Origin: an uncultured Roseateles sp.
Lineage (GTDB): Bacteria; Pseudomonadota; Gammaproteobacteria; Burkholderiales; Burkholderiaceae_C
Length of the DNA stretch: 64,000 nt
Direction of reading: 5' to 3'
NCBI RefSeq assembly: GCF_945956965.1
Contig: NZ_CAMFJS010000024.1
Span: forward strand, 1 to 64,000
Shown piece by piece: positions 1-11,298 of the stretch. Both the position numbers and the translations under genes were made by a program. Numbering within the stretch: the first letter of the stretch is position 1; each line of letters starts with the position of its first letter. The notes beneath the pieces were generated by a model. That model was not told where the DNA came from and searched no databases. It worked only from the letters and a program-made list of their open reading frames with translations.

Positions 1-142
1 TTGGCGTTGGCGTTGGCGTTGGCGTTGGCGTTGGCGTTGGCGTTGGCGTTGGCGTTGGCGTCGGCGTCGGCGTAGGCGTAGGCGTAGGCGTAGGCGTAGG
101 CGTCGGGGTGGGCGTGGGCGTAGGCGTCGGCGTCGGCGTTGG
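1..142. repeat. Second GGCGTN hexanucleotide tract, truncated by window edge
   Basis: The same six-base unit is repeated about 24 times and continues past the left edge. It lies in the same tpsA frame, so it also codes for Pro-Thr. Between the two tracts are three copies of a Pro-rich PGTTIGV motif. Confidence 0.93.
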
Positions 143-3100
143 CCCAGGCGTCCCACCAATCGGCGGCGCTGGCGGGGGCACACCGATGGTGGTGCCTGGC
201 GTGCCAGGAGAGGCCGTCACTGCGCTGGCACTTGCCCAGGTTTGCGCCTGAGCGATACGGCTGATCCCCTCACTAGCGACAGAAGCTGCGGTCACTGAAA
301 GCCCCTGCGGCTTGGCACTTGTGCCACCGACCGGTGGACTGGGCGGCGGCACACCAATGGTGGTTCCAGGCGCGCCAACTGAAGGTTCCGTAGGCACAGG
401 CACAGGCACTGGGGCGGGCGCGGGCGCCGGAGTAGCCACTGGCGGCCCGCTTGGCGGTGCTGGTGGCCGCACGCCAATCGTCGTGCCAGGCGATCCGGGC
501 GATGGATCCGTTGGCGTTGGCGTTGGCGTTGGCGTTGGCGTTGGCGTTGGCGTGGGCGTGGGCGTGGGCGTAGGCGTAGGCGTAGGCGTAGGCGTAGGCG
601 TAGGCGTAGGCGTAGGCGTAGGCGTAGGCGTCGGAGTCGGCGTCGGTGTGGGCGTCGGTGTTGGCGTCGGTGTGGGCGTAGGCGTTGGCGTAGGCGTTGG
701 CGTTGGCGTCGGTGTGGGCGTCGGCGTCGGCGTTGGCGTTGGCGTTGGCGTAGGGATCGGTGTTGGCGTAGGGGTCGGTGTGGGCGTTGGCGTTGGCGTT
801 GGCGTCGGCGTTGGCGTTGGCGTTGGCGTTGGCGTCGGCGTAGGCGTAGGCGTAGGCGTAGGCGTAGGCGTAGGCGTAGGCGTTGGCGTCGGCGTCGGCG
901 TAGGCGTAGGCGTAGGCGTAGGCGTAGGCGTAGGCGTAGGTACCGCCGTCTCGCTGATCAGTTCAACCCCGTCGTAGAGGCGGACTGCCTCGACCTGCAC
1001 CGCGCGAACGGCATCGAACTGAGCGCCCGCGTTGCTGATGGCAACACCGGTGCCGCCAGGTTTGGCGTCACTGACGCCTGTGCGGGCGGCGCGCAGCAGC
1101 ACGCTGCCATCGCGACCGGACGGGCCGCCTTGGGCAGACAAGATCGAGGTGGCTTCCAGGCTCAGCTGGCCGGTGCCGCTCATCAAGCGGATGTCGCCAC
1201 CATCGGCGCCCGTGGCCTTGTTGCTGGCGGACAGCGCAGCGCCTTGGCGCAGCGTCAGGTCACCACCACTGGCCAGCAGAATTTGCGCGCCGCGCTCCGC
1301 TGAGGCTTGCAGTTCGCCGGCAAGCGTCAAAGCGCCGGCGTCACTGATGAGGGCCAAGCTGGCCGAGCGCAGCACAGTACCGGCCGCCAGCGTTTGATCG
1401 CCCTGGCGGTTGCGTACCGAGATCGATTGACTGAACTGGCCAGGCGAGAGCTGCTGGGCCAACTGGCTCAGATTCAAAGCCTCGCGGCTATCGAGTTGCA
1501 GGCTGGCGCCGGCCGTGCTGCTGCCCTGGCCCTGCAGATCACCGGCCAATTGCAGAACACCTTGCGGCGCCGCCAGCAGCAACTGGCCGCCGCCGGCATT
1601 GGCGGCACCGGACACATTCAGGCGCGAACCTGCCGCCACTTGCACATCACCACCGCTGCTGCTGGCATCGATGCGGCCACCTGCGGTGGCGATGGTTTGA
1701 CCATCCAAGGTCTTGGTGAAGCCTTGGACCGAGCTGGACGATCCAGCCGCAAACACCAGCTTCTCGCTGGCGCGCAAATTCAGCTGGCCCGAGGGCAAGT
1801 CAATCTGGCCGCCCTGCAGCAATTCACGGCCGCTCAGGGTCAATCGCCCGCCTGCGCCGGGCTGCTGGGCAGACGCCGCAGCGCCTGACAAGGCGGAGGC
1901 ATCCACATGACTCAGCTGCAAGCTGCCGCCTGCCGCCAAGGCCTGCTTGGCCGAAGCGCTCGCCAGCACCCGGTCCGAGCGCAGCTGCACATCGCCCGCG
2001 CTGTTCAAGCTGCCCTCACCTGCGAAAACAATGTCGCGTGCCGCGCTGAGCTTGAGCTGGGCTACCGACTGCGTGCTGACGCTGCCGGGCCCGATCTGCA
2101 GATCACCGGCCGTGGCTTGCAAATCCAAAGCGGCCTTGCTTGCTGTCGGTGTGGCAGCGCCTGCCACCTGGCCGGCGCTATTGCTCAGCTTCAGGGCCTG
2201 CGCACTGGCGGCCGCCTGGCCACCATCGGCCACTGTCAGCGTGGCGGCATCCAGGGTCAGCGAGCGCAAGTCCTTGCCACCGAGCTGGGCGCCGTTCTCG
2301 AAGAAGATGTCGCTGTAGCTGCGCAGCTGCAGCTCGGCGGCCTGGCTCAAAGCACCAAGCTGGCCGGCCGTCAGCCGCAGGTTGTCGCCAGCCGGCGCGG
2401 AGCTCGCCGCACCAGCCCCGCCCACGACAATCCGCCCGGCGCCCAAGACCAAGCGGCCCGCGTCCAGCGCGGCTTGCTCGTCGACCAAGGTTCGGGCCGC
2501 GGCCTCCAGGCTCAAGCTGCCCTGCGCGCCGGCCTTGAGTTCGCTGCCTGCGGCCAGGCGCACCTGGCCTTGGGCCTTGGCTTGCGCGGGAAGTCCGCTG
2601 CGCTGCAGCGCCGTGGGCGTGGCCGACAAGCGCAGGGAAGCGCCGTCGCCATTGACATACAAGGTGTCCGCGGCCTTGGCAGGACTGGCCGTGCCAGCAG
2701 CGGTGCTCGAAGCCGCGGCGCTCAAATGCGCGCCCGCGCCCAGGTCCACCGATTGCTGGGCCATCAGCACCAGATCAGCCGCTTGCAGGCTGACGCCGCC
2801 ATCAATCTGCACCGTCTGCGCGCTCACAGCCGCTTGGCGCTGGCCATTGGCGTCCACGGCCCGCGTGCCGCCTAGCATGATGCTGCCGGCACCGCTGGCC
2901 GATAGGGCCTGGGGCGAGAGCACCAGGGCATCAGCAAAGCGCTCGGCATGCTCGGACACCACCAGGCGGGCCGCGCCGATGTTCAACTCGCCCGCCCCGG
3001 CTTGCGCAGCATGGGCGTAGTTCAAGGCGCCCTGCATGGTCATCTGCGGCGCGCTCAGGTTCAAGCTGCCCGCGTCCACAGCCAGGGCCGGCAGGTCCTT

Positions 3101-6100
3101 GCCTTCGCGCTTGGCTTGCAGGCTGAAATAGCTGTCAGCCTGGCTGGTCCGAATTTCCGAAGACTTGCGCGCCACGGCGCTGGGCGTGATGGTGAAGGCC
3201 GAGGGCCGCGCGTCCTGCAAATCGGTGCCGGCAGTGGCGAAGCTGGCACCGGCCAAGACAGCCCCATTGGCCTGGGTGACGGCGGTGTTGGCCGAGACAG
3301 TCGTGCCTGCCGCTGCAGGCTTGACCAGGAAGCTGCCCGGCAGCAGGGCATAACGCGCCGGCATGACGGCATAGCGGCCGGCCTTCAGCACTTGATCACC
3401 GAATTGCAGATCGCGGCTCAGCAGCAATTGCCTGCCGGCCGGAATATCCGCCACCGCGCCATTCGCGTCTTTTTGCAATGCGATATGCAGATCCAGCGGC
3501 GCCAGCATGGCGGCACCCGGCACGATGGCGAAAGCACCACCCGCCGCGCCCGCGAACACATCGTTGGAACCACCGGGCCCGGCCACAAACTCCTGGCTTT
3601 GCAAGGCGCCGCCACCGCTCATATCCAGCTGGGCTTGCAGCTTGCCACTGGACGCCAGATTCAAGCTGGCGGCGCTGAGAGAGATCTGCTTGTCCGGCAA
3701 GCCCTTGAGCTGATTGGACGGCGAGCCGTAATACCAGGCCGAGCCGCCGCTCGTGCTGCCAAAAGGCAGCAACAAGCTATCCCCCGAGACCGAAGTCAGG
3801 CTGGTGGGGGTGAGGGTCAGCTCGCGTTCGGCCTGCAGCGTGAGACTGCCCAAGGGCGCGCGCAGCACGCCGTCTTGCACGATGTCTTGCGCTTTGAAGC
3901 TGAGCGCGGCACCGCCCGACAGTGGCGCGGCGGGCGTGCTTGCCGCCGTGCCCTCGGCCCGCTGCAGCGTGAGCTTGTGGCCGCTGGCGTCGACCAGGAA
4001 ATTCGTTGCGCTGCTGCCGTAGATTTGCGCAGCGGACAGAGTCAGGTCCGCATCGCTGCGCAACTGCCCGGCGCTGGCGCCCGCACTGTTGAGCACGCCG
4101 TGCAGGCGCAAGTCCCCTTGGGTGGCCAGGCTAATGGCCGAAGCTCCGGCGATCTGCAGCTGGCCCACCAGATCCAGGCTGGTGCCATCCGCTGCAGCGC
4201 CGCTGCGCGGTGCCGCTTGCACCAGCAATTGGCCCTTGCCAGCTTGGGCCAGCGTGGGCGCGACATAGGCCGAGCTATTGCGCAGCTGTACCGAGCTGCC
4301 GCGCAGCTGCACCTTGGCGTCCTGACCCAGCTGCAGCAAGGGCGTATCCAGGCTGAGGCGGCGGGCAGCGTCGAGCTGCAAGTCGCCGGCCAGAACCAGG
4401 CTGTCCATAGAACCCAGGCTGATGTCGGCCAGGCTGGCCGGCGCGCCCAGCAGGCTTTGCGCCAGCTGCACCGTCTTCACACCAGTTTGGCTCTGCGCCT
4501 GCACCGGCGCGCCCGCAGGAGGCGCCGCTTGCAGCAGCAAACGGTGCGCGGGGATTTGCGCGGCGTCACCGCTCTTGCTCATCTTGACGCTCAGGCGCCC
4601 GTCCGCCTGGCGGCTGCCACCGGCCTTGGCCTGGAAGCTGGCATTGAGCAAGCTGTCTTGCCGGCCGGCCACGTCAACGGCGATATTGAGCGCACCCGCC
4701 GCGCTGGCCACCGTTTGGCGGCCTTCGGCAAAGGCGGCCCCCGTGGGGGCTGCATCCAGCTGGGCCTGGGCCCCATCGGCCTTGATGAGCGCACCGGCGT
4801 CCAACTGCGCACTGACGGCATTGAGCGACACCACCCCGCCCTCCAGCACCCGGCCACGCAAAAGGCCATCGCCATTGGGCTGCAGCAAGGCCAAACCAGA
4901 CACATCGATGCGGCTGGCTGCGCCCAGGTGCAGCGCGTCTTCCGCTGCGTCACCGCCTAGGCCGGGCTTTTGCGTCAGGCTGACCGTGCCGCCGGGCGCA
5001 GTCAGCTGGCCCATCATCTGCAAGCTGCGGCCGGCGGTCAGCGTCAAATTGGCACTAGGTTCCAGCAGAATCTGGGCACCCTCGGCAATGCGCAGGGCGC
5101 CACTTTGCGCGCTGGCGCTATTGCCACTGGATTGCAAACTCAGGCTGACAGGCCGGCGCAAGGCCGCGTCTTGCTGCAACAAACCGCTCAGATCGGCCAG
5201 CCGGCTGCCGCTGAGCCCGCCGCGCAAGGCCTCACCGCCCTGGCGCGACTGCAGCTGCGGGCGCAGCACGGCGCCTTCTGCCAATTGCAGCGACAACATG
5301 CCGTCCACATCAAAGCGCTCAAAGCCGCCTTGCGAGAAGAACTCGGTACCCAGATTCAGGCCGCCGCTGGCCTTGTCGAGCGCCGGGCCATTGCCGCCGA
5401 TTTGCACCGTGGCGGCACGCAGCTTGAGGCTGCCGCCCTTTTCCACACCGGCGCCAAGCAAGCTGCCGCCCAAGTCAAAAGCCTGCGCCTGACCCGCGAC
5501 CAGGCTGCTGCTCAAGTCCAAGCTGCCGGCGTTGCCGGCTTGCACGCTGCCATTGCTGCGCACCGTCGCGCCACCAGAAACATCCAAGACCGAGCCCTGG
5601 CCCAAGAGCAGGCCAGCGCCCGAGTTCAGCGTGACGCTGCCGCCCTGAACCGCGCGCTGCACGCTGACACCATCGAGCTCCTGGTTCAGCAAGCGGCCAG
5701 CCATATCCAGCTTGACGCCAGCCGCCACGCGAATAGTGCCGGGCGTGCTGCTGCGCTCGGTGTTCTCCACCGTCTGGGCCGTCAGGCTGCCGCCGGCGCT
5801 GACGATGTCGGCGCCCAAGCTGATGCCATCAGAACCGCGTGAATAAAGCGTTAGCGTGCTGCGATCCGGCAGCTGCAGTGCGGCCCCCGCCTCGCTGGCA
5901 ATGCCGCGATCACTGGCCAGGCTGATGCGGCCGAAGCCGGCCGCCTGCAGCAGGCCCACATTCAAGACACTGGCGCGGGTGTCAAGCCCGGCCGTGGCTG
6001 CGCCAGCCGGTGTAGACGGCGGCGTTTGCGTGCTCAGGAGCAGCTGGCTGTCCACCCCCGTGCCCTTGGCCTGCGCTTCGCCGAGCTGAAAGCGGCCGGC

Positions 6101-8128
6101 CACGGCCAAGGCATCCAGGCCCGCCAGCTGGCGGCTGCCCGCCAGGGTGTTCGCATTCATGCTGCCCGCCAGATCGACCTGCTGGGCCAGCACACGCAAG
6201 CTGCCAGCGGCTTGGCCGTCCACATAGGCACTGGCCACTTGACCCTGGCTGCTGGCGCGAAAGCCCGTGACCTTGCCCCAGCGGCCGTATAGGCCGTAGC
6301 TGGCATCGCTCAGGCCCACATAGCGCTGATCGGCACTGGCGGTGTTGAGCGTGGCCTGGCTGCCGTCCTCGGCCGTCAAGCGGCTGGGGCGCACCAGCGC
6401 TTCGGTGTAGGCCACTTGGCCGCCGCTCAAGCTCAGCTTGGAGCCCGCTTGCGTCGCCACCGAGCCTGTGCTTTCCAGCATCAAGCTGCCGCCCTTGGCC
6501 ATGCGCTCTTCGGCGGACTTCGGGATGTTGTCGCGATAGCTGCTGGTATCGCCCAAGATGGGCGCGGGCGCGCGCACATCAAAAGTCACCTTGGCGCGGT
6601 ACAGCGGCCCCTCTTTTTGCAGCGGGGCGTCTTTCAGATCATTGCCGCCCAGCAATTCGGTGGTGACGAAATTGCGTGCGGCCGACACCACCGTGCTGCG
6701 GGTGCCGGAGACATCAATGCCCGCGCCCTCACCCAGCACGATGCTGGCGCGAGCGTCGAAGGGGCGTGTGGCCGCTTCGAGATTGGGGCTGTCCGTGGCC
6801 TTGGCCTGCGGGTCGACCTTTTCATAGTTCGGCTTGGCCTCGGCGCGCAAGCGCACCTGGGCCGCGGGGGCATTGATTTGCGCGCCGGCATTGCCTGCCA
6901 AATCGCGGCCCTGCAGCTGAATGTTCAAACCATTCATTTCCACGCGTGAGGCGGTGAACTGATCGCCGGTGGAGCTGGCCCCGGCGGCATCCGGCGCCAT
7001 CTCGATGCGGCTGGCGGCACCCAGGGTCAGCGTGCCGCCCTCTGCCGCGCGCTTGACGATCACGCCGCCCGAGCTGATGCCCTGGGCCTGGCCGCGGGCC
7101 AACAAGAACACCGAGCCGTTCTCGCTGACGCTGGTGCTGGCACTGATGCGGCCCATCTGGTTGACGGCCATGCCCACCAAGGTGGTGTTGCCGCGATTGC
7201 TGGCGATTTCACCCAGCTGATCAACCCGGCCGGCACCCGTGCCCACCTCCACCAGCAAGCCGCGCACGGCCGGCACGGCCGCGTTGACCTCGGAGGCATA
7301 GAGCCGCTCAACGGTGGGCGTTTGCAGATAGACCTGCTCGCCCGCGGCCAGCACCGTCTGCCCCTGCGGGGTGGCGATGCTGCCGGCGTTGATGACATCC
7401 TCAGCGAACAAGAACACCCGCCCGCCGGAAGGTGTGGTGATGGCCGCCCCCTTGCTGACCTCCACAAAGCCGCGGCCCACATCGGGCACGCCCAGCACAT
7501 CCGCATCGCGCTTGAAGCTGGGGTTGGTGGCGTAGATGGACTTGGTCAGGCCGAGCAGGAAGTCGTCGTTGTCAACGTTCAGGGTCGAGGCGATCAGCGC
7601 GCCCACATCGACCTTGGCATTTGGGCCGAACAAGATGCCATTGCCGTTGAGCAAGAAGATGTCGCCGCCGCTGATGCGCTCGGGCTGGCTGCCGCCGGCC
7701 ACAAAAGCCGGGTTGGGCACGGTGGCCTTGAGCGTGCCGAAGATGGCGCTGGGCGCCGCGCCCTTGTCCACCCGGTTCAGCGCCGCGCTGCCGACGCTGG
7801 GCATGCGGTATTCCACGCTACTATTGGCGCCGATATTGAAGCTTTGCCACTGGTAGATGGCGCGGGCGGTGGCTTGGTCGATGACCATGTCTTGGCCGCC
7901 ACGGCCGTTATCGGTGTTGATGCGAGAGGCGGCATTGCCGGTGATCACCCGCATGCCGGCGGGCAGCACCTGGGCCGCCGGCGCGGCAGCCCGGGCGCCG
8001 GCTTGGGCCAAGGACTGCAAGGGCCAGATCGCCAGCATGGCCACCAACAAGGGCGCTGTCGCAAACATCGCCTTGGGGCTGAGCGCGAATGGAGCGGGCA
8101 TGGGGTGAAGGCAGGCTGTGGCGGACAT
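1..8128 (-). CDS. Two-partner-secretion exoprotein TpsA (filamentous-haemagglutinin family), 3' end beyond window
   Basis: I checked this minus-strand frame line by line and found no stop from ATG 8128 to base 1, so at least 2709 codons are open and the C-terminus lies outside the window. The N-terminus has a signal-peptide-like stretch ([22 protein letters not shown], starting near residue 21). A TPS domain follows at about residues 55-190, with [15 protein letters not shown] and [15 protein letters not shown]. The rest is a long Ala/Gly/Ser/Leu-rich series typical of a beta-helical adhesin. From about residue 2395 it becomes Pro-Thr repeats. TpsA proteins cross the outer membrane through a cognate TpsB; tpsB ends 14 nt upstream, so the two form an operon. 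Starts at 8128 or 8101 are possible, with no clear ribosome site. The family call is firm; adhesion or another role is inference. Confidence 0.9.
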   Translation of the reverse strand, partial: MSATACLHPMPAPFALSPKAMFATAPLLVAMLAIWPLQSLAQAGARAAAPAAQVLPAGMRVITGNAASRINTDNGRGGQDMVIDQATARAIYQWQSFNIGANSSVEYRMPSVGSAALNRVDKGAAPSAIFGTLKATVPNPAFVAGGSQPERISGGDIFLLNGNGILFGPNAKVDVGALIASTLNVDNDDFLLGLTKSIYATNPSFKRDADVLGVPDVGRGFVEVSKGAAITTPSGGRVFLFAEDVINAGSIATPQGQTVLAAGEQVYLQTPTVERLYASEVNAAVPAVRGLLVEVGTGAGRVDQLGEIASNRGNTTLVGMAVNQMGRISASTSVSENGSVFLLARGQAQGISSGGVIVKRAAEGGTLTLGAASRIEMAPDAAGASSTGDQFTASRVEMNGLNIQLQGRDLAGNAGAQINAPAAQVRLRAEAKPNYEKVDPQAKATDSPNLEAATRPFDARASIVLGEGAGIDVSGTRSTVVSAARNFVTTELLGGNDLKDAPLQKEGPLYRAKVTFDVRAPAPILGDTSSYRDNIPKSAEERMAKGGSLMLESTGSVATQAGSKLSLSGGQVAYTEALVRPSRLTAEDGSQATLNTASADQRYVGLSDASYGLYGRWGKVTGFRASSQGQVASAYVDGQAAGSLRVLAQQVDLAGSMNANTLAGSRQLAGLDALAVAGRFQLGEAQAKGTGVDSQLLLSTQTPPSTPAGAATAGLDTRASVLNVGLLQAAGFGRISLASDRGIASEAGAALQLPDRSTLTLYSRGSDGISLGADIVSAGGSLTAQTVENTERSSTPGTIRVAAGVKLDMAGRLLNQELDGVSVQRAVQGGSVTLNSGAGLLLGQGSVLDVSGGATVRSNGSVQAGNAGSLDLSSSLVAGQAQAFDLGGSLLGAGVEKGGSLKLRAATVQIGGNGPALDKASGGLNLGTEFFSQGGFERFDVDGMLSLQLAEGAVLRPQLQSRQGGEALRGGLSGSRLADLSGLLQQDAALRRPVSLSLQSSGNSASAQSGALRIAEGAQILLEPSANLTLTAGRSLQMMGQLTAPGGTVSLTQKPGLGGDAAEDALHLGAASRIDVSGLALLQPNGDGLLRGRVLEGGVVSLNAVSAQLDAGALIKADGAQAQLDAAPTGAAFAEGRQTVASAAGALNIAVDVAGRQDSLLNASFQAKAGGSRQADGRLSVKMSKSGDAAQIPAHRLLLQAAPPAGAPVQAQSQTGVKTVQLAQSLLGAPASLADISLGSMDSLVLAGDLQLDAARRLSLDTPLLQLGQDAKVQLRGSSVQLRNSSAYVAPTLAQAGKGQLLVQAAPRSGAAADGTSLDLVGQLQIAGASAISLATQGDLRLHGVLNSAGASAGQLRSDADLTLSAAQIYGSSATNFLVDASGHKLTLQRAEGTAASTPAAPLSGGAALSFKAQDIVQDGVLRAPLGSLTLQAERELTLTPTSLTSVSGDSLLLPFGSTSGGSAWYYGSPSNQLKGLPDKQISLSAASLNLASSGKLQAQLDMSGGGALQSQEFVAGPGGSNDVFAGAAGGAFAIVPGAAMLAPLDLHIALQKDANGAVADIPAGRQLLLSRDLQFGDQVLKAGRYAVMPARYALLPGSFLVKPAAAGTTVSANTAVTQANGAVLAGASFATAGTDLQDARPSAFTITPSAVARKSSEIRTSQADSYFSLQAKREGKDLPALAVDAGSLNLSAPQMTMQGALNYAHAAQAGAGELNIGAARLVVSEHAERFADALVLSPQALSASGAGSIMLGGTRAVDANGQRQAAVSAQTVQIDGGVSLQAADLVLMAQQSVDLGAGAHLSAAASSTAAGTASPAKAADTLYVNGDGASLRLSATPTALQRSGLPAQAKAQGQVRLAAGSELKAGAQGSLSLEAAARTLVDEQAALDAGRLVLGAGRIVVGGAGAASSAPAGDNLRLTAGQLGALSQAAELQLRSYSDIFFENGAQLGGKDLRSLTLDAATLTVADGGQAAASAQALKLSNSAGQVAGAATPTASKAALDLQATAGDLQIGPGSVSTQSVAQLKLSAARDIVFAGEGSLNSAGDVQLRSDRVLASASAKQALAAGGSLQLSHVDASALSGAAASAQQPGAGGRLTLSGRELLQGGQIDLPSGQLNLRASEKLVFAAGSSSSVQGFTKTLDGQTIATAGGRIDASSSGGDVQVAAGSRLNVSGAANAGGGQLLLAAPQGVLQLAGDLQGQGSSTAGASLQLDSREALNLSQLAQQLSPGQFSQSISVRNRQGDQTLAAGTVLRSASLALISDAGALTLAGELQASAERGAQILLASGGDLTLRQGAALSASNKATGADGGDIRLMSGTGQLSLEATSILSAQGGPSGRDGSVLLRAARTGVSDAKPGGTGVAISNAGAQFDAVRAVQVEAVRLYDGVELISETAVPTPTPTPTPTPTPTPTPTPTPTPTPTPTPTPTPTPTPTPTPTPTPTPTPTPTPTPTPTPTPIPTPTPTPTPTPTPTPTPTPTPTPTPTPTPTPTPTPTPTPTPTPTPTPTPTPTPTPTPTPTPTPTPTPTPTPTPTPTPTPTPTDPSPGSPGTTIGVRPPAPPSGPPVATPAPAPAPVPVPVPTEPSVGAPGTTIGVPPPSPPVGGTSAKPQGLSVTAASVASEGISRIAQAQTWASASAVTASPGTPGTTIGVPPPAPPIGGTPGPTPTPTPTPTPTPTPTPTPTPTPTPTPTPTPTPTPTPTPTPTPTPTP
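161..505 (-). repeat. Three copies of a PGTTIGV-Pro-rich motif within TpsA
   Basis: In the tpsA frame three blocks read [15 protein letters not shown] (about 452-503), [15 protein letters not shown] (about 332-379) and [15 protein letters not shown] (about 161-208). They are separated by diverged Pro/Ala/Val-rich or ordinary sequence. Their spacing between the Pro-Thr tracts suggests a modular stalk or a repeat that is duplicating. I do not recognise the motif. Confidence 0.8.
511..940. repeat. GGCGTN hexanucleotide tandem repeat (Pro-Thr coding)
   Basis: About 70 tandem copies of a six-base unit GGCGTT/GGCGTA/GGCGTC/GGCGTG fill this stretch, with a few degenerate units (for example GGGATC). 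Read on the minus strand in the tpsA frame each unit gives Pro-Thr, so the tract is an extended flexible linker. Slippage of whole units would keep the frame. The copy number in the assembly may be unreliable. Confidence 0.95.
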
Positions 8129-8142
8129 GATGGCAATCGGGA

Positions 8143-9885
8143 TCAAAGCTGTGCGCTCAGGCGCAGGTGCAAACGAGGTTCGTTCTTGGGGCTGATGCGG
8201 GTGCTTTTGAGGGGCCAGGCCAGGTCCAGGTCCGCCTGCAAGCCAGCACCGGCACGCAGGCGCAAGCCCAGGCCGGCACCGGCCAGCCACATATGCTCGG
8301 TCTGCTCGGGCAAGGGGTTGAGGGTTTGCACACGGCCGCCCTCGGCATAGCCCAGCAGCGTCAGCTCACGCCACCACGAAGGCTCGGCTTTGGCGCCAGC
8401 GCCAGCAACAGCGGGCGCCGCCAAGAGATTGGCGCTGCGCCATTCCAGACCGGCCAGCATGGCGTTGTCGCCCGCAGCTTCGGCCTCCAGATAGCCGCGC
8501 ACCGTGTCCACCCCGCCCAGCGCGTATTGCTCACCCGACACCAAGGGCTGGGTGGCCAGCTGCCAGGCGAAGCGGGTGTTCAGGCTGCCGCCCAAAGCGG
8601 CCGGCAGGCCCAGCGTGCGCAGAGGCCGGGCATCGCGCAACTCGCCGCGCCAGTAGGCAAAGCTGCCATCGGCACCGTCGCGCTTGCACTGGAACTGATC
8701 CACCGCGCCGACATTGCCCGGGCAGGCCACATCGCGCTGCAACCAGTTGCGCCAACCAAAGGTGATGCTGCTGCTGAGGCTGCTTTGCACCCCGCCCGCA
8801 AACCAGATGCCGGTATAGGCCGCTTGAAATGGCAGATAGCGCAAAGGCGTGGACAGCTCGCTACCCGCGCTGAGCTGCTGTTCCTGCACGTCTTTGTAGT
8901 CGCCGCCCACGCTGAAGCTGTGCAGCGAGTCGCCTTCGCTTGAGGCATGCGGCACGCTGCGATTCCAGCGCAGACCGTAGGTGGCGCCCTTGCCGATTAC
9001 CGTGCCGGCGCCCAGCGGCGCCACATTGCTGTTCGACAGCACCACCGTGCCCAACAAGCTTTGCGGGCGACCCGGCTCTGCACTCAGCGGCCAGCTGTAA
9101 TTCCCAACCAAAACGCTGGACTGTTTCGTATTGCGCGGCGCCGTGATCAGGCTCAGCGTCAGGCTGTGGTCACGCTGCCAGATGTTGTCGTGATGCAGGG
9201 CCAGCGAGGCGCGCCAGGGGTCGGTGTCGGCGGCGTGGCGGTTATTGATTTCCAGGCTAGCGCCGGCGGGCAGCTTGTCGTTGACACGCAGCTCCACTTC
9301 CACCGTGCCGGGCGTCAGGCCCGGGCGCAGAATTTGCTGCAGCTGGCGCTCCTCGCGGTTCAGGCCGGCGATTTGCGCGGCCGCCTGGTTGAAGTCGGGC
9401 ACTTGGCCGGGGGCGAGTTGGCTGACGCGCTCACGGATCACGCCCTGGTCGTAGTAACGCGAGCCGGTCACGCGCAAGCGCTCCACGCGGCCCTCGGTCA
9501 CATGCAGGCGCAGCACGCCGCCGTCCACCCACTGCTCAGGAATATCCACAAACACGGTCAGAAAGCCGGCTTGCTGATAGCGCTTTTCCAGCGCCTCGCG
9601 GGCGGCCTCCACATCGGCCATGTCTTTGTCTTCGCCCATGAAGGGCAGCACCACCTGCTCCACCGCCGCCACGGGCAAGACGGTATTGCCGCTGATCTCA
9701 AATTCAAGAATGGCAAAGCGCGGCGACGCGGCCTCGGCCGCCGCGGGACGCTGCGGCGGCGTTTGCAGGCTGGCAGCCAGCGCAGGCGCTGCGGCCAGCA
9801 GCAAGCCCTGGGCCAAGCCGGCCGTGACTGCAGCGCTAGCGCACAGGCCCCGGCCTGCGGCCAGAAGAGAGGCGCACGATTTCAT
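8143..9885 (-). CDS. TpsB outer-membrane transporter (ShlB/FhaC/HecB family)
   Basis: This 580-residue protein is the Omp85-superfamily pore that secretes the TpsA exoprotein encoded just downstream. After an N-terminal signal region come two POTRA-type stretches (about residues 55-205). They include [10 protein letters not shown] and [20 protein letters not shown], the usual POTRA_2 pattern. A C-terminal beta-barrel follows, carrying the conserved VRGY motif of loop L6 ([13 protein letters not shown]). Length is normal for the family (about 550-590). The stop codon is 14 nt before the tpsA start, so co-transcription is likely and the pair is presumably a cognate transporter and cargo. Confidence 0.93.
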   Translation of the reverse strand: MKSCASLLAAGRGLCASAAVTAGLAQGLLLAAAPALAASLQTPPQRPAAAEAASPRFAILEFEISGNTVLPVAAVEQVVLPFMGEDKDMADVEAAREALEKRYQQAGFLTVFVDIPEQWVDGGVLRLHVTEGRVERLRVTGSRYYDQGVIRERVSQLAPGQVPDFNQAAAQIAGLNREERQLQQILRPGLTPGTVEVELRVNDKLPAGASLEINNRHAADTDPWRASLALHHDNIWQRDHSLTLSLITAPRNTKQSSVLVGNYSWPLSAEPGRPQSLLGTVVLSNSNVAPLGAGTVIGKGATYGLRWNRSVPHASSEGDSLHSFSVGGDYKDVQEQQLSAGSELSTPLRYLPFQAAYTGIWFAGGVQSSLSSSITFGWRNWLQRDVACPGNVGAVDQFQCKRDGADGSFAYWRGELRDARPLRTLGLPAALGGSLNTRFAWQLATQPLVSGEQYALGGVDTVRGYLEAEAAGDNAMLAGLEWRSANLLAAPAVAGAGAKAEPSWWRELTLLGYAEGGRVQTLNPLPEQTEHMWLAGAGLGLRLRAGAGLQADLDLAWPLKSTRISPKNEPRLHLRLSAQL

Positions 9886-10063
9886 AGTGAAAGCAGTATC
9901 GAAAGCCGCAGTGAAGCGGCGATGAAGAAGCAGCCGTCCGGCGTGAGCCGTTCGGACTAGCTCGGCCTACAAGACCTAGGCCGAATGCCTCAAGCCAGCG
10001 GCCCGAGCGACCCAAACGGCCCGCGCGCACAGCGATGGGCAGGCGCCTCGGGCCGTCAGGCAA

Positions 10064-11143
10064 TCAGCACGGCAAACGCTTGGCATGGCGCAGACGCCTG
10101 GCCCGGCCACCCAGGGCCAGCAGGCCCAGCGCCATCAAGCCCCAGCTCGCCGGCTCGGGCACAGCGCTCACACTGCTGCTCAAGCTGGTGCTAAGCACCA
10201 CCAGGCTGCCCGGCCGATAACCCTCAAATTCAGTGGACGCAGGCACATAGGCCCGGGCCATGAAGCCGGCGCTGAAGTCCGTCATATTGATGCGCGCCTG
10301 GCCCAGCACGGTGGCGGCCTTGGGCGAGCTGGCTTCCAGGGTGTAGCTGAGCAGGTACTGCCCCTTGTAGGGCGAGTTGGCGTTGTCGGGCACCTTGGTG
10401 AAACCCCAGTAGCCGTCGTGGCCGACGTTGTCGAATTCGTCGACAAGGATGTTGCTCAGCTGATCCGTGCTGGAGCGAGTCAGGTAATAGAACCAGGACG
10501 ATTGACCCACTTTATTACTCATCGTGAACGGCGCCTTGCCGTTCATCGTGTCACTCCAATTGGCGCTGTTGTTGCCGAAATAGGCGTTCGGCTTGTCGGC
10601 CTGAACATTGAAGCTGCTGCCATTGACCGGGAAGTTGGCTGGACCGCCATGCGTGCCCGTGGCGTTCACGCTACCCAAGAACGTCATCACCGTGCTGGCG
10701 GAATTGCCCTGCGATAGCAGCTGATTCGTCATGGTGGCAATTTTGTCCTCGTCACCTTGCTGAACCGTCGTGAAGATCCGATTGAAGCCCGATGCGGTAT
10801 TCGTGGTGGGCTGCGTCGCAAAGACCGTCCAACGCAGATTGGCGACGTTGACCAGTGGCAAAAAGTTTGCCCATTGCGCATCGGTGATGGGAATGAAGAG
10901 CTGAGTAAAAGTTTCTTGCTGGGAAGAAATGAAAAAAGCATTCATGTCCAGGCCCAGGTCCAGCGTGTAAGACACTTTGGCTTCCGAGTCCGAGACGACA
11001 AAGGCCAACTCGCCATTGTTTTTGTAGAACGCTGCATTGGGGCCAGCAGGGCTGGCCGAACCACCAGAGATGGTGGCCTGCGCGTGATTGAGAAACATCA
11101 GCGACGCCAGCAAAGCCAGCTTGGTCAGCTTCAACAATGACAT
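10064..11143 (-). CDS. PEP-CTERM sorting domain protein A
   Basis: This 359-residue secreted protein starts with a signal peptide (MSLLKLTKLALLASLMFLN, cut near AQA). It ends with a PEP-CTERM signal: VPEPASWG, a hydrophobic segment (LMALGLLALGG) and an Arg-rich tail (RARRLRHAKR). Such proteins are processed at the inner membrane by an exosortase and exported to the surface or matrix. I chose start 11143 because it puts the signal peptide at the N-terminus; a TTG at 11209 would add 22 residues. It is paralogous along its length to the protein at 12937-13794: both have FLGSVNATGTHG, NAYFG and TRSSTDQLS. Function is unknown. No exosortase gene lies in the window. Confidence 0.85.
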   Translation of the reverse strand: MSLLKLTKLALLASLMFLNHAQATISGGSASPAGPNAAFYKNNGELAFVVSDSEAKVSYTLDLGLDMNAFFISSQQETFTQLFIPITDAQWANFLPLVNVANLRWTVFATQPTTNTASGFNRIFTTVQQGDEDKIATMTNQLLSQGNSASTVMTFLGSVNATGTHGGPANFPVNGSSFNVQADKPNAYFGNNSANWSDTMNGKAPFTMSNKVGQSSWFYYLTRSSTDQLSNILVDEFDNVGHDGYWGFTKVPDNANSPYKGQYLLSYTLEASSPKAATVLGQARINMTDFSAGFMARAYVPASTEFEGYRPGSLVVLSTSLSSSVSAVPEPASWGLMALGLLALGGRARRLRHAKRLPC

Positions 11144-11298
11144 CGGACCAAGGGTGAGGCCGCTAGAGGGAGGCGCGCTAAGGGCGGCAAATGTTTCACG
11201 CATAGTCAATTACCAGTGAAGAAACGAGGAGGCTCAGCTGAGCCTCCTCGGAGCATGGTCATCCAGCAAGGTGCTGGTATGACCTCGCAAGCCAGAAC

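Noticed and set aside
511-940. Possible CRISPR array
   Set aside because: The units are six bases with no spacers and lie in a coding frame.
312-977. Plus-strand frame coding a Gly-Val repeat protein
   Set aside because: It is the complement of the Pro-Thr tract of tpsA; the minus frame is open over 8 kb and has family features, the plus frame has none.
1032-8108. Several long plus-strand frames antisense to tpsA, one of 670 residues
   Set aside because: They are by-products of GC-rich codon bias; none has recognisable domains and the minus frame is continuous.
8128-8160. Frameshift between tpsB and tpsA
   Set aside because: tpsB ends in a clear stop and tpsA has its own signal peptide 14 bases later; they are separate genes.
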